A stretch of DNA of 64,000 bases, taken from assembly GCA_049116495.1 (NCBI GenBank), contig JAGDYV010000004.1, positions 1 to 64,000 on the forward strand, written 5' to 3'. The stretch comes from CAJQQK01 sp049116495. Its GTDB lineage: Bacteria > Pseudomonadota > Alphaproteobacteria > Rhizobiales > Hyphomicrobiaceae. How positions within the stretch are numbered: position 1 is the stretch's first letter; every line of letters begins with the position of its first letter. The notes below the pieces were generated by a model. It did no database searches and was not told the origin of the DNA. It saw only the letters and a list, made by a program, of their open reading frames with translations. The position numbers were made by a program, and so were the translations under genes. Positions 8,704 through 17,494 of this stretch are shown in pieces.

Positions 8704-8852
8704 TGGGAAAACCTGACTATATGAAGATTGAAGTGGATTTCCGAGCCGGTCGCGAGAAGTGCGCGCGATCCAACAAGGAACGTTTGGCTTGAATGTTGAA
8801 AGCTGGTGAACCTGGAACTTCATTTTGTTGGCCAGAATTGGACTATGCGCGA

Positions 8853-9875
8853 TCAGTTCGCCTCCTGACTGACACGGATTTGCAGTTTTCCGAAATTGTC
8901 ACCGCGCAGCAGACCTATGAACGCACGCGGTGCATTCTCAAGGCCGTCGACAATGTCTTCCCGATACTTCAGGTGTCCATTGCGCACTAGGGCGCCCATG
9001 ATCTGGCGCACGTGATCGAACTTGGCCGCGAAGTCAGAGACGATGAAACCGCGCATCGTTACCCGTTGTCCGACAAAGAAGGCTGGCAGACGCGGCGCCA
9101 TCTCCGGCTCATCGGAATTGTATTGCGAGATCGCGCCACACAGAATGATCCGGGCCCAGGTATTCAGTTGGAGCGTGACAGCATCGCTCACCGTTCCGCC
9201 AACGTTGTCAAAATAAACGTCGATGCCGTTGGGACATGCAGCCATCAGTGATTGCTCGAAAGCAGGGCCAATCTTGTAATCGATGCAGGCGTCAAAGCCG
9301 AGTTCATCGCGCACAAATGCACATTTCTTGTCGCCGCCGGCAATTCCGACAACGTGGCAACCGGCACGTTTCGCTAGCTGACCAACCACCTGCCCAACGG
9401 CGCCCGACGCAGCCGACACGACGACCGTTTCGCCGACTTTTGGTTGGCCAATTTCAAATAAGCCGCAATAGGCGGTCATGCCAGGCATTCCGAGAATGCC
9501 GTTTGCCGTCGAAATGGGGGCAAGTTCGCGATCAATTTTCCGCAGCGACGGAGCCGCACCAATTGCGAATTCCTGCCAGCCGAGCCGACCTTCGACGATG
9601 TCACCAACAGAAAACTCGGGAGATTGCGAGGCAACCACTTGTCCAACGGCGCCGCCTGTCATGACCTCGCCGAGCCCCACCGGAGGTGCGTAGGATGATG
9701 CATCGCGCATGCGCCCGCGCATGTAAGGGTCGAGCGACAAGTAATGTACCTGGACAAGTGCTTGTCCCGGCCCGGGTTCGGGCGTAGCAACTTCTTCAAT
9801 TCTAAAATCCGACTCGTCAGGTTCGCCTGCAGGGCGATTTGCGAGCACGATGCGGCGGTGTTTCGTCGGGAGCAT
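8853..9875 (-). CDS. NADP-dependent oxidoreductase, MDR family (leukotriene B4 dehydrogenase/CurA-like)
   Basis: A 340-residue zinc-independent medium-chain dehydrogenase/reductase that typically reduces an alpha,beta-unsaturated ketone or aldehyde with NADPH. Visible family marks are LSLDPYMRGRM in the N-terminal catalytic domain and the nucleotide-binding SAASGAVGQVVGQLAK near residue 155. The later motifs YFDNVGGT and RVTMRGFIV are also present. The zinc ligands of alcohol dehydrogenases are absent, as expected. The chosen start, ATG 9875 (MLPTKHRRIVLANRP), gives normal length; the frame extends 10 codons further. It stands alone on the minus strand. Confidence 0.9.
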   Translation of the reverse strand: MLPTKHRRIVLANRPAGEPDESDFRIEEVATPEPGPGQALVQVHYLSLDPYMRGRMRDASSYAPPVGLGEVMTGGAVGQVVASQSPEFSVGDIVEGRLGWQEFAIGAAPSLRKIDRELAPISTANGILGMPGMTAYCGLFEIGQPKVGETVVVSAASGAVGQVVGQLAKRAGCHVVGIAGGDKKCAFVRDELGFDACIDYKIGPAFEQSLMAACPNGIDVYFDNVGGTVSDAVTLQLNTWARIILCGAISQYNSDEPEMAPRLPAFFVGQRVTMRGFIVSDFAAKFDHVRQIMGALVRNGHLKYREDIVDGLENAPRAFIGLLRGDNFGKLQIRVSQEAN

Positions 9876-10271
9876 GTCTGAGCTTTCTCGTTGGTTGCGC
9901 AGCAAACGGATTGGATCCGCATGGCCTTCAGATCGTCGAACATAAATCGAGCGATAAGGTCTGGTCCCTCAAGGGCAGCGAGTGGTTTGGGGCAGAGCCG
10001 AATGGATTGTCTGCCCTGCGTTCTGACGTCCGTTTTAGAGATGTCGCGGTTGGGTGTCGAGCTTGGATCGATCGACGATAATCGTCCTGCTCATGGCGAT
10101 CCTTGTCGAAACAGACGCCGCATTGCATCGTCGACGTGCCGGGCACTGCGCAATTGTAAGATTGTGTCGCCGAGCAAAGCGACGAAGAACGGCCTCATGT
10201 ACGATCACAGCATCCACGCCATTGAAACACGCTCTCGTCATTCGCGCGCGACGCCAAAAGAAACCTCGAAT
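9876..10271. other. Non-coding gap between catabolic region and exopolysaccharide locus
   Basis: About 400 bases with no gene I can support. Short open frames occur on both strands, but none has a convincing ribosome binding site, family motif or sensible composition. The left part must contain the promoter of the MDR gene. No terminator with a U-tract was seen. Confidence 0.6.
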
Positions 10272-11033
10272 TCAGGCTGCCAGTGATGATGGATCGGCGG
10301 TGCTCCTTGCCCGCAGGACAGCGTCACGGTTGCTAACGAGATCAACAGGCGAAAAAGTCTGACTGAGTTTTGCAAGAATTAACTCGAATTCAGACCAAAG
10401 GTCGTACGCCTCGATTTCCCAACTATGGCCCCAGAGATGAAAGTACCCCTGGCGTTGCGCACAAATGTCAACAAGCCGATGTGCCCGATCGCTGATCGAT
10501 CCAGAGCGCGCTGCCGAGGTAAAGCTTCGCCATCTGTGTTGGTAGTCACCGAAGGCCAAATAGGTCTTGATGTGTTTGTAACCCGCGCGCGGAAAGAAGT
10601 GGATTGAAGTTGGCAGTTGAAAAGGGTCGAGCGTGCTGAGATCATCGACGAGGTTGACGACCGTCCGCGCATAACCCAAGCCAGACTGCCGGACCAATTG
10701 GCGGATGGGTGCATTGAAATAACCGCCCGGATAGCAAAACCCGTGAACTTTCTGACCGAGAACGTCTTCCAGTGCCATTGTACCATCGATGATTTGCCGT
10801 CGAGCGAAGTCTTCCGATACGGTTGTCAGAAAGACATGATCGTGAGTGTGACTGCCGATCTCGAATTGCGCTGCAATGTTGCGCAGTTCGAGATCAGGCA
10901 TGACGCTGCGTTCCCGGTTTGATCGAGGCACGTAGAACGTTCCCATGATCCCGTATTTTGCCAGAAGTTCGGCAACTCGAGCATCTTCGATTGCCCCGTC
11001 GTCCCATGATGTCGTAACAATTGTGCGTCCCAT
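10272..11033 (-). CDS. NodB-type polysaccharide deacetylase
   Basis: A carbohydrate esterase 4 fold enzyme that removes N- or O-acetyl groups from a polysaccharide or sugar precursor. The catalytic/metal aspartates are in TSWDDG (residues 8-13), the zinc histidines in IGSHTHDH, and the third motif is FCYPGGYFN. I chose ATG 11033 (MGRTIVTTSWDDG, 253 residues), which has AAGG eight bases upstream and the usual start position just before the first motif. The frame stays open to a TTG at 11102 that would overlap the methyltransferase gene. There is no signal peptide, so it would act in the cytoplasm on a precursor unless exported otherwise. It is co-directional with the methyltransferase gene upstream. 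Confidence 0.85.
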   Translation of the reverse strand: MGRTIVTTSWDDGAIEDARVAELLAKYGIMGTFYVPRSNRERSVMPDLELRNIAAQFEIGSHTHDHVFLTTVSEDFARRQIIDGTMALEDVLGQKVHGFCYPGGYFNAPIRQLVRQSGLGYARTVVNLVDDLSTLDPFQLPTSIHFFPRAGYKHIKTYLAFGDYQHRWRSFTSAARSGSISDRAHRLVDICAQRQGYFHLWGHSWEIEAYDLWSEFELILAKLSQTFSPVDLVSNRDAVLRARSTADPSSLAA

Positions 11034-11094
11034 ATGCGTCGCCTTGAATATCCAATATGCGTAGATGAGGTTTGGCGCCCAAGGCATCGGTTTG

Positions 11095-11847
11095 TCAGAC
11101 AAGGTTGCCGGGTTTGCGAGCTAGGGTCATCAATGTCCAACCCATCCATGCTGCTTCTTGTTTTTTTGTCAGCCACTTGACAGCCGATCCAGCACCAAGC
11201 TTCGAAAGAAGGAGATGCAGCTTGTGAGAGGTCACATATCGCATATAGCCAGTGTTAAAGATGGGAGTAATTGAGAACAGTTCTTCAATGTCAAATTGAG
11301 GGGCGACGAGATCCGACAACTTGCTTCGATCTACCCAATTGCGGATTTGACCCGGCATCGGGGGTGGAATGTCATTGCGTTCTAGTTGAGGACGGTTCTG
11401 CGTGGCCAGCATGAGATATCCACCGGGACGTAACACAGAAGCGATCTTCGAAATGAATTCAGGTTGGTTGTCGACGTGAGACAGAACTTCTAAACAAGCT
11501 ACAACGTCGTAAGTTTCTTTGGCCAAGTCCAAGGTCATGAAATCGCCGGCAACGAACCTGACGGAGGGTGCCCGTAGAGCTGCGCGGGCAAGTACTTGAT
11601 CCGAGAGATCTGTGCCGGTGACGGCACCGAACTGGGCAAGCATTGAACAAAGCCAGCCTGCTCCGCAGCCAACCTCAAGTATGTTGAGATCGACCCGATC
11701 AAGTCTGTGCAGCCATGTCATAACAGTGTCGGCTTGCTCGATCGAAACCCTAGCGATTCCGTCTTCTCTCTCTTTTGCATTCCACGCATTCCAAAATTCA
11801 ACCTGCGCCGATAGCGGCGCCTCAAGTCGCTGATGAGAGTCGAGCAT
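11095..11847 (-). CDS. Class I SAM-dependent methyltransferase
   Basis: A 250-residue methyltransferase with the SAM-binding glycine motif NILEVGCGAGWLCSML (about residues 54-69). The acidic strand 2 end is TGTDLSDQVLARA, and YDVVACLEVLSHV is the UbiG-like post-motif region. The C-terminal 70 residues contain basic and hydrophobic stretches. The gene starts the minus-strand pair with the polysaccharide deacetylase at the left edge of the EPS locus. O-methylation of a sugar is therefore a reasonable guess, but the acceptor cannot be seen. Confidence 0.85.
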   Translation of the reverse strand: MLDSHQRLEAPLSAQVEFWNAWNAKEREDGIARVSIEQADTVMTWLHRLDRVDLNILEVGCGAGWLCSMLAQFGAVTGTDLSDQVLARAALRAPSVRFVAGDFMTLDLAKETYDVVACLEVLSHVDNQPEFISKIASVLRPGGYLMLATQNRPQLERNDIPPPMPGQIRNWVDRSKLSDLVAPQFDIEELFSITPIFNTGYMRYVTSHKLHLLLSKLGAGSAVKWLTKKQEAAWMGWTLMTLARKPGNLV

Positions 11848-12276
11848 CTGGATCTACTTTCTTCGCATGCACTAGATACTGCATGTTCCGTTAGGTGCCG
11901 TACTGATTGCAAGTTGGCTATGATTGGCAGGCAGGCGTTGGCCCTTAAGCTTTTAGTGGTATGTTGAAGCTAACGCCTGCAAACATACCGATCGCACCTT
12001 GACCAGGAAGCTGCGCCAATGGCGGCTGATCAACGCATTGGAGTGCATGCGCTTGGCAATACAACAATCAGCATGCTGCGTTCTTGTCCTGATAGAAGGG
12101 AATCAGAACGGCAAGAACGGTCTGCAATTGCGCGGCCAGGAGGCCATTCAGGGTCGATGCTCCGAGATTGAGTTGTTACCCAGCAGTCCTACGATCACGG
12201 CCTCGGTCAGCAATCGGATAACAGCAGGTTTGGCATTCCGGGGGTAATCTGGAGACCATGCAATGGAGAGTTTGGT
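11848..12276. other. Divergent intergenic region, no gene seen
   Basis: This gap of about 430 bases separates the methyltransferase gene from the small membrane protein gene and must hold promoters for both directions. An inverted repeat at 11931-11980 is listed separately. No ORF with motif or ribosome-site support was found. GGAGAG near its right end serves the GTG start at 12277. Confidence 0.6.
11931..11980. repeat. Inverted repeat with 9-base arms
   Basis: GCAGGCGTT at 11931-11939 and AACGCCTGC at 11972-11980 are perfect reverse complements. Allowing one mismatch extends the arms to 12 bases (GCAGGCGTTGGC against GCTAACGCCTGC). The 26-base interior has no U-tract after it, so it is not a normal intrinsic terminator. 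It may be a regulator site or an RNA hairpin upstream of the small membrane protein gene. Confidence 0.4.
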
Positions 12277-12627
12277 GTGGTTTGGTTGTTTGTGCTGGGC
12301 AGTCTGGCTGGATTGGGTCTTGGTTGCTGGGGCCGGGTGCCCAGCGTTATCATTGCGTCGACTTTGTCGGTATCTGTCGTCATCCTGTTTGGCGTCCTGA
12401 TGCAATGGTCGACATATGGAGTGTTTCTCGCGAGCCTCGCAATGCTCGTGACCCTGCAGGTGTTTTATCTAGTTGGTCTCTATCTATCGGGTGGAGTTGA
12501 AAAAGGCGAGAGACCGGGTAGGTCGCGAAACGTCGTGGAAGACGGTTCGTCCCGACCTGTTGATGACTTCGACGAGGGAATACGAAACAGTGTATCGAAT
12601 TCCACTCCAGAGGAACCGGACAAATAG
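12277..12627 (+). CDS. Small membrane protein resembling ExoX/SyrA exopolysaccharide-production regulators
   Basis: A 116-residue protein with two to three membrane segments (VWLFVLGSLAGLGLGCW, SVIIASTLSVSVVILFGVLM, FLASLAMLVTLQVFYLVGLY) and a charged, disordered C-terminal tail. Size, the membrane pattern and the LVTLQVFYLVGL stretch recall the small rhizobial ExoX/SyrA membrane proteins, which modulate EPS output. The resemblance is from memory of the family pattern, not an alignment. The GTG start has GGAGAG seven bases upstream. It faces the sugar transferase gene tail to tail, 38 bases away. If the likeness is right it tunes the initiating transferase, as ExoX does for ExoY. Confidence 0.6.
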   Translation: MVWLFVLGSLAGLGLGCWGRVPSVIIASTLSVSVVILFGVLMQWSTYGVFLASLAMLVTLQVFYLVGLYLSGGVEKGERPGRSRNVVEDGSSRPVDDFDEGIRNSVSNSTPEEPDK

Positions 12628-12665
12628 AAAATGAAATGACGGTGAGTGATCTATTCGCCGGTACT

Positions 12666-13523
12666 CTAAGATGTCTCTTTGCTCCTCAACACGGCAGGAA
12701 TTGTCGCGAGAAGAATTGCCATATCGAGCGCCATGGACCAGCGGCGTACGTAAAGCGAGTCCAATTTGATGCGCGTGCCGTACCCAATATTGCTGCGGCC
12801 ACTGACCTGCCAGATGCCGGATAAACCGGGGCGGGCCGCGAGATAGTCCGATGCGTGCTCGCCATATGGCGCCAGTTCGGCAGCAACGACCGGACGTGGG
12901 CCTACGCAGCTCATATCGCCCTTCAGCACATTCAGCAGTTGCGGGAGTTCGTCAATACTGGAGCGCCGCAACAAACGCCCTAGTTTGGTTACTCTTGGGT
13001 CGTTGCGCAATTTGGCGGTTGTTTCCCACTCTCTCTTGCTTTCAGGATTATCTGCGAAATGCTGCAGAAGGGCTTGTTCGGCATTGCTGATCATCGTTCG
13101 GAATTTGTAGCATTTGAATGCTTTGCCGTTAGCCCCTACACGCTGATGTGCGAAGATGACCGGGCCGCCCATATTGATTTTGATGAGGAGCGTCACAATC
13201 GTCATCAGCGGCCAAAGAAGCATGATCAGCGTGACGGCAATAAGAATATCGACGCATCGTTTCATCGACCCGCCTACCGGACCGGGATCGTTGGATGTGG
13301 TTGTCTTCGGTTTTGGTGGTCGCGGTTGTTTGGCGGTTTCGTTTGCTCGACGGATAATTTCTTCGGCCGGCCCAAAGACGACCACACGCATAAGAGATTT
13401 TGAGCTTTTGAGTGTTTCGAGAGTGGAGCGACCCTGCTCGCGTTCTTCGAACGTTGTTCTGCGAGGAGGGAGGTCTTGTGGTTGCCGCAGGGACCACAAA
13501 GCTGTCTGTTGTTGTTTGCTCAC
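12666..13523 (-). CDS. Initiating sugar-phosphate transferase (ExoY/WbaP-type)
   Basis: This enzyme starts EPS repeat-unit assembly by moving a sugar phosphate from a nucleotide sugar to undecaprenyl phosphate at the inner membrane. The C-terminal 200 residues are the bacterial sugar transferase domain. It shows MKRCVDILIAVTLIMLLWPL (membrane insert), GPVIFAHQRVGANGKAFKCY, KFRTM, the DELPQLLNVLKGDMS stretch, VGPRP and ARPGLSGIWQVSGRS. A basic, Pro-rich N-terminal region of about 85 residues precedes it. I chose GTG 13523 (VSKQQQTALW, 285 residues), with AGGA eight bases upstream. The frame stays open to 14066, but that would run into the divergent aminotransferase gene and has odd composition. 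It replaces ExoY as the locus's priming enzyme. Confidence 0.88.
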   Translation of the reverse strand: MSKQQQTALWSLRQPQDLPPRRTTFEEREQGRSTLETLKSSKSLMRVVVFGPAEEIIRRANETAKQPRPPKPKTTTSNDPGPVGGSMKRCVDILIAVTLIMLLWPLMTIVTLLIKINMGGPVIFAHQRVGANGKAFKCYKFRTMISNAEQALLQHFADNPESKREWETTAKLRNDPRVTKLGRLLRRSSIDELPQLLNVLKGDMSCVGPRPVVAAELAPYGEHASDYLAARPGLSGIWQVSGRSNIGYGTRIKLDSLYVRRWSMALDMAILLATIPAVLRSKETS

Positions 13524-13993
13524 TTGCTCATTCCTGATCGACCACAATCTGGAAATGCGCAATCCGTCTGCTTCCGCACACGTGCGCGTCGATGTCGGAG
13601 GTTGAGTCTCCACCGGGCAATGTTCGAGATCAATGCGAGCAATGGAGGTAGATTCATCCAACACAAGGATTAGGGACAGATGCGGTTCGTGGCGGTGGGC
13701 AAATTCGCTTGTCATCAGCGAGCGGCGCAGCGACGTCATGAAATCTGAGCGCCAATGCAACTGCTTGCGTATCGGGGGGGCGCGCAATTTGCCGTCGCGA
13801 GGGCTTTGACGGCAGGTGGCTGCATCTAGCCAGAAGTCCGGTCGAGCATCGTAACTTGATGGCCGGCACCTGTTCAAAGGGCGTACCAGAGCAACTGTCC
13901 CATCTCCGATTGGGGCTATTGTGCAAACGGCATAACAACTGAGAGACTTCGTCTGCAAGGCGCGAGGAACACAATCGGATTGGAGGATCGGCT
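13524..13993. other. Divergent intergenic region between sugar transferase and aminotransferase genes
   Basis: 470 bases holding the promoters of two divergent genes. The minus strand stays open throughout in frame with the sugar transferase, so a longer N-terminus is possible. However, the predicted residues (Cys/Arg/Ser-rich, no domain) do not look like protein. GGAGG at 13982-13986 is the ribosome binding site of the aminotransferase. No other structure was recognised. Confidence 0.5.
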
Positions 13994-15349
13994 GTGCACG
14001 TAGACGGTGACAGTTCATTGAAGTTCTTGGTGTCGAACAGTATGCGGCCGCGGGCTCATCGGGCAATTCCCGGAGGTGCTCACACGTACGCGAAGGGTGA
14101 CGATCAATATCCCATCCTTGCCCCTCGTTTCATTGACAGAGGATTGGGCAGCCACGTCTGGGATGTGGATGGCAATGAGTACATTGAATATGGCATGGGC
14201 AATCGCGCGGTTGGGCTCGGCCACGCTTATCCGCCGATCCTCGAGGCGGTACGTAAAGAACTTTGCAAAGGGTGCAATTTCACCCGTCCAGCCGGCATCG
14301 AAGTTGCCTGCGCCGAGCAGTTTCTCGATCTCATTGACGACGCCGAAATGGTCAAGTTCTGCAAAGATGGTTCGGACGCGACTTCAGGCGCAATGCGTGT
14401 CGCCCGTGCCTATACGGCACGCGACAAGATTGCAATCTGCGGCGATCACCCTTTCTTCTCGACGGACGACTGGTTTATCGGAACGACGCTGGTGAGCGCT
14501 GGGGTGCCGGATGCGATCAGGCAGTTGACCCTGACCTTCCGTTACAACGATCTTGAAAGTGCGGAGGCTCTCTTTGACCAATATCCAGGCGAGATCGCTG
14601 CCGTCATTCTTGAGCCCAGCCGCGGTGCTGCGCCTGTTGACAACTATCTGACGAAGCTGAAGGATTTATGCCACGCCAACGGAACGCTGTTCGTGTTCGA
14701 TGAAATGATCACCGGCTTTCGCTGGCATAAGCGCGGAGGACAGAAGCTCTATGGTGTTGTCCCGGACCTGTCGTGCTTCGGTAAAGCACTCGGCAACGGC
14801 TTCTCAGTTTCAGCTCTAGCGGGTAAGCGAGAATTCATGCGTCTCGGCGGCCTCGAACATCGCGATCGTCCGCGGGTCTTTCTTCTTTCGACGACGCATG
14901 GTGCCGAGACGCATTCACTGGCAGCCGCCTGGGCCAACATGCAGATTTACGATACGGAGCCGGTCGTCGAAACTCTGAATCGCCAAGGTAACCGGCTCAA
15001 GCGCGGCATGGACGACGCAATTGCAGCAAACAAATTGACGGAGTACGTGCGGACGGTTGGTCGCGACAGCTGCCTCGCATACGAGACGCGGGATCAGCAC
15101 GGCCGACCTTCCCAGGCGTTCCGCTCGCTGTTCCTGCAGGAAACAATTAAACGCGGCATTCTCATGCCATCGCTTGTCGTGAGCTATTCGCACTCAGATG
15201 AGGACGTTGACCGGACGGTGGCAGCCATTGACGAGGCCTTGAAGGTTTATCGCCAGGCCTTGGAGGATGGCGTGGAGCACTTCCTTGTCGGTCGACCCTC
15301 GCAAGTCGTTTATCGCGCATATAACACTTCGGATCATAAGTTGATGTAG
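13994..15349 (+). CDS. Class III PLP aminotransferase, glutamate-1-semialdehyde aminomutase-like
   Basis: A 451-residue PLP enzyme of the class III aminotransferase family, close in layout to glutamate-1-semialdehyde aminomutase (HemL). Visible marks are VWDVDGNEYIEYGMG, the cofactor-phosphate region KDGSDATSGAMRVARA, the PLP aspartate in VFDEMITGFRW and the Schiff-base lysine in CFGKALGNGFSVSALAG. GTG 13994 has GGAGG seven bases upstream. Its place in an EPS locus, followed 33 bases later by a secreted glycosidase-like gene, argues for making an amino sugar or amino-acid-like substituent rather than heme precursors. HemL itself normally sits elsewhere. A housekeeping role cannot be ruled out from sequence. 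Confidence 0.8.
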   Translation: MHVDGDSSLKFLVSNSMRPRAHRAIPGGAHTYAKGDDQYPILAPRFIDRGLGSHVWDVDGNEYIEYGMGNRAVGLGHAYPPILEAVRKELCKGCNFTRPAGIEVACAEQFLDLIDDAEMVKFCKDGSDATSGAMRVARAYTARDKIAICGDHPFFSTDDWFIGTTLVSAGVPDAIRQLTLTFRYNDLESAEALFDQYPGEIAAVILEPSRGAAPVDNYLTKLKDLCHANGTLFVFDEMITGFRWHKRGGQKLYGVVPDLSCFGKALGNGFSVSALAGKREFMRLGGLEHRDRPRVFLLSTTHGAETHSLAAAWANMQIYDTEPVVETLNRQGNRLKRGMDDAIAANKLTEYVRTVGRDSCLAYETRDQHGRPSQAFRSLFLQETIKRGILMPSLVVSYSHSDEDVDRTVAAIDEALKVYRQALEDGVEHFLVGRPSQVVYRAYNTSDHKLM

Positions 15350-15382
15350 AGATTGTCGACGCGCGAGAAACACGAGGCCTGA

Positions 15383-16801
15383 ATGCATCGCGGATATCAC
15401 ACACAGATAGGAATCGTGCTGGTGGTCTGTGCAATTTCTCAGGCCGCGAACGCGAAAGAGCGCGCAATTGATTCTGTCCAAAAATCCGTAACCATTGTCG
15501 CGGAGCCCAAGTCGTCGAGCGGCCGGAATGCTATGAGCACGCGGCGGCGCTTTCCGATAACGATCGCGCAAGATAAACGCTATCTCATCGATGCGGAGGG
15601 GCGCCCTTTTCTTCTGCACGGCGACACCGCTTGGTCATTGATTGCCGACTTAACACGCGAAGAAGTTCTTCACTATTTGGATGATCGCCAAGCGCGCGGA
15701 TTCAATGCCCTGCTCGTCAATCTGATTGAGAGTACATTTGCGAGAAAGGCACCGGCAAACATCTACGGCGACCGGCCCTTCCTGGAACCAGGCGATTTTG
15801 GCCGGCCGAATGAGGCTTACTTCGCGCACGCTCATTGGGTACTCAAGAAAGCACGTGATCGTGGGTTTCTCGTTCTTCTTGCACCTGCTTATCTCGGATA
15901 TCAGGGCGGCAGCCAAGGTTGGTACCAGATGTTGCTGCGAAACAATCATGCTAAGTTACGCCAATACGGGCGCTATGTAGCAAGACGATTCAATCGGCTT
16001 GGCAATATCGTATGGGTCCAAGGCGGCGACTATAATCCGCCGGATAGGTCGAGGACACGCGCCGTGGTGGCCGGGATACGAGATGCAGCCGCCAACACGT
16101 TCCATACTGTTCATAACGCACCAGAAACTGCGGCAGCCAAGTATTGGCCCAATGAACCCTGGCTGCACTTGAACAACATCTACACCTATGGCCCAACATG
16201 TCAAAAGGCGCTGACGGAGTATGCGCGGCCGGGCCCGATGCCCTTTATTCTGATTGAGGGTACCTACGAAAATGAGCACCGCGCGAACGAGGCATGGCTG
16301 CGGGCACAAGCCTATGGCGCATTGTTATGCGGCGCGGCCGGTCAGTTTTTTGGCAACAACCCCATCTGGCATTTCAACGCGGAAGGTCTCCACGAGGCGC
16401 CTGTCGATTGGCGTCAGGCCCTCGATGCACGCGGTACTCGCAGTATGTCGCACCTCGTAAAATTTTTTGCTGGGCTACCATGGTGGAAACTGCAACCTGC
16501 TGCGACGACGCGCTTGGTAACCGTAGGCCTCAGGCGACGAACAAGTCGCACGGCGGTCGCGCAGACAAGTGATCGGCGTGTCGTCGTTCTCTATATGCCA
16601 AAGGCACGTACGGTAACGATTGATCTCGCACGCTTGGCTGGGCCCAAGGTTGCAGCACGTTGGTTCGATCCCTCAAATGGTACATATATGGAGGCCATAT
16701 CGGCAAGCCGAGAGGCAAAGGGCTGGCTCTCGCTCGAGCCGAGATCTGTGAACGCATTCGGGTTCAGAGATTGGGTTCTGGTGCTGCGGTCCGTGAAATA
16801 G
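15383..16801 (+). CDS. Secreted DUF4038/apiosidase-like glycoside hydrolase
   Basis: A 472-residue exported protein. A signal peptide is visible (IGIVLVVCAISQAANA). The body resembles the DUF4038 (apiosidase-like TIM barrel) family: RYLIDAEGRPFLLHGDTAWS, the LTREEVLHYLDDRQARGFNA stretch, VLLAPAYLGYQG, NIVWVQGGDYNP and FILIEGTYENEH are typical blocks. A C-terminal beta domain (KARTVTIDLARLAGPKVAARWFDP-type, exceptions to exact family wording possible) matches the putative collagen-binding-like domain that follows in this family. GAGG six bases before the ATG supports the start. It lies 33 bases after the aminotransferase gene. It may trim or release the EPS in the periplasm or outside. Confidence 0.8.
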   Translation: MHRGYHTQIGIVLVVCAISQAANAKERAIDSVQKSVTIVAEPKSSSGRNAMSTRRRFPITIAQDKRYLIDAEGRPFLLHGDTAWSLIADLTREEVLHYLDDRQARGFNALLVNLIESTFARKAPANIYGDRPFLEPGDFGRPNEAYFAHAHWVLKKARDRGFLVLLAPAYLGYQGGSQGWYQMLLRNNHAKLRQYGRYVARRFNRLGNIVWVQGGDYNPPDRSRTRAVVAGIRDAAANTFHTVHNAPETAAAKYWPNEPWLHLNNIYTYGPTCQKALTEYARPGPMPFILIEGTYENEHRANEAWLRAQAYGALLCGAAGQFFGNNPIWHFNAEGLHEAPVDWRQALDARGTRSMSHLVKFFAGLPWWKLQPAATTRLVTVGLRRRTSRTAVAQTSDRRVVVLYMPKARTVTIDLARLAGPKVAARWFDPSNGTYMEAISASREAKGWLSLEPRSVNAFGFRDWVLVLRSVK

Positions 16802-16825
16802 TTGAGATGGCGCACCATTGCCACC

Positions 16826-17494
16826 TCAATGCGCGCCCAGGCAACCGAATACAGCCTTGCGCAACGTGAAGGCTTCGGCGAACCGTTCTGGCGCCCGGCA
16901 TTCCATGCCGCGAAGTCGGGCGAGGCCGCGAAACGTATCACCGTCGAACCAGTCCTTCCCGCGTTGCGTTGCAAAATTCAAGCTCAGAAGTTCGAGCTTA
17001 CGCTCAAGTACATTGGAAGTAAGGGGCATATAGAAATTCGGTTGTCCGACATCGCCATCCCACTTCGGAATTTCGTATTCGAGAATGAGATGCGCGCGGA
17101 AAGTGTTCCAGGTCAGTTTGCAAATCTCTCGGTGGTCTTGGTGTGCATCATCGCGCCGATGCGTAAAGATCACATCCGGAACGACGCTGTTGCTCAGGGT
17201 TTCTATCCAACCCTTGATCTTGTGGCCCTCGTATGGAAAGTAGCCGTCCTTAAAGTCCCCGCAGGCGACGCGAACCGACGCCGCACCTTCGAGAAAATTT
17301 GCCGCCGCCGCCCTGGCTTCGTCTTTGCGCTCACCTTCGCTGCTAAGGACCCACCAATGAACGTCCAATTCAACGCCGGCGGCGATGAAGCTCAAGATTG
17401 TTCCGCCAGCGCCAATTTCAATATCGTCCGAATGCGCACCGAGACACAGGACGGTCAATTTCCGACCTGGCTCGCCAAGACCCAACTGTTTCAT
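16826..17494 (-). CDS. PIG-L family deacetylase
   Basis: A zinc-dependent N-deacetylase of the PIG-L/LmbE family, 222 residues, cytoplasmic. The zinc motif is LGAHSDDIEIGAGG (residues about 18-31; the family pattern is AHPDD, here AHSDD). The distal metal histidines are in THRRDDAHQDHR. It is the third gene of a tightly coupled minus-strand set: its ATG overlaps the stop of the cytidylyltransferase gene as ATGA. That coupling suggests it removes an acetyl group from a nucleotide-linked or lipid-linked amino sugar made by this cassette. The acceptor is inferred, not seen. Confidence 0.88.
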   Translation of the reverse strand: MKQLGLGEPGRKLTVLCLGAHSDDIEIGAGGTILSFIAAGVELDVHWWVLSSEGERKDEARAAAANFLEGAASVRVACGDFKDGYFPYEGHKIKGWIETLSNSVVPDVIFTHRRDDAHQDHREICKLTWNTFRAHLILEYEIPKWDGDVGQPNFYMPLTSNVLERKLELLSLNFATQRGKDWFDGDTFRGLARLRGMECRAPERFAEAFTLRKAVFGCLGAH

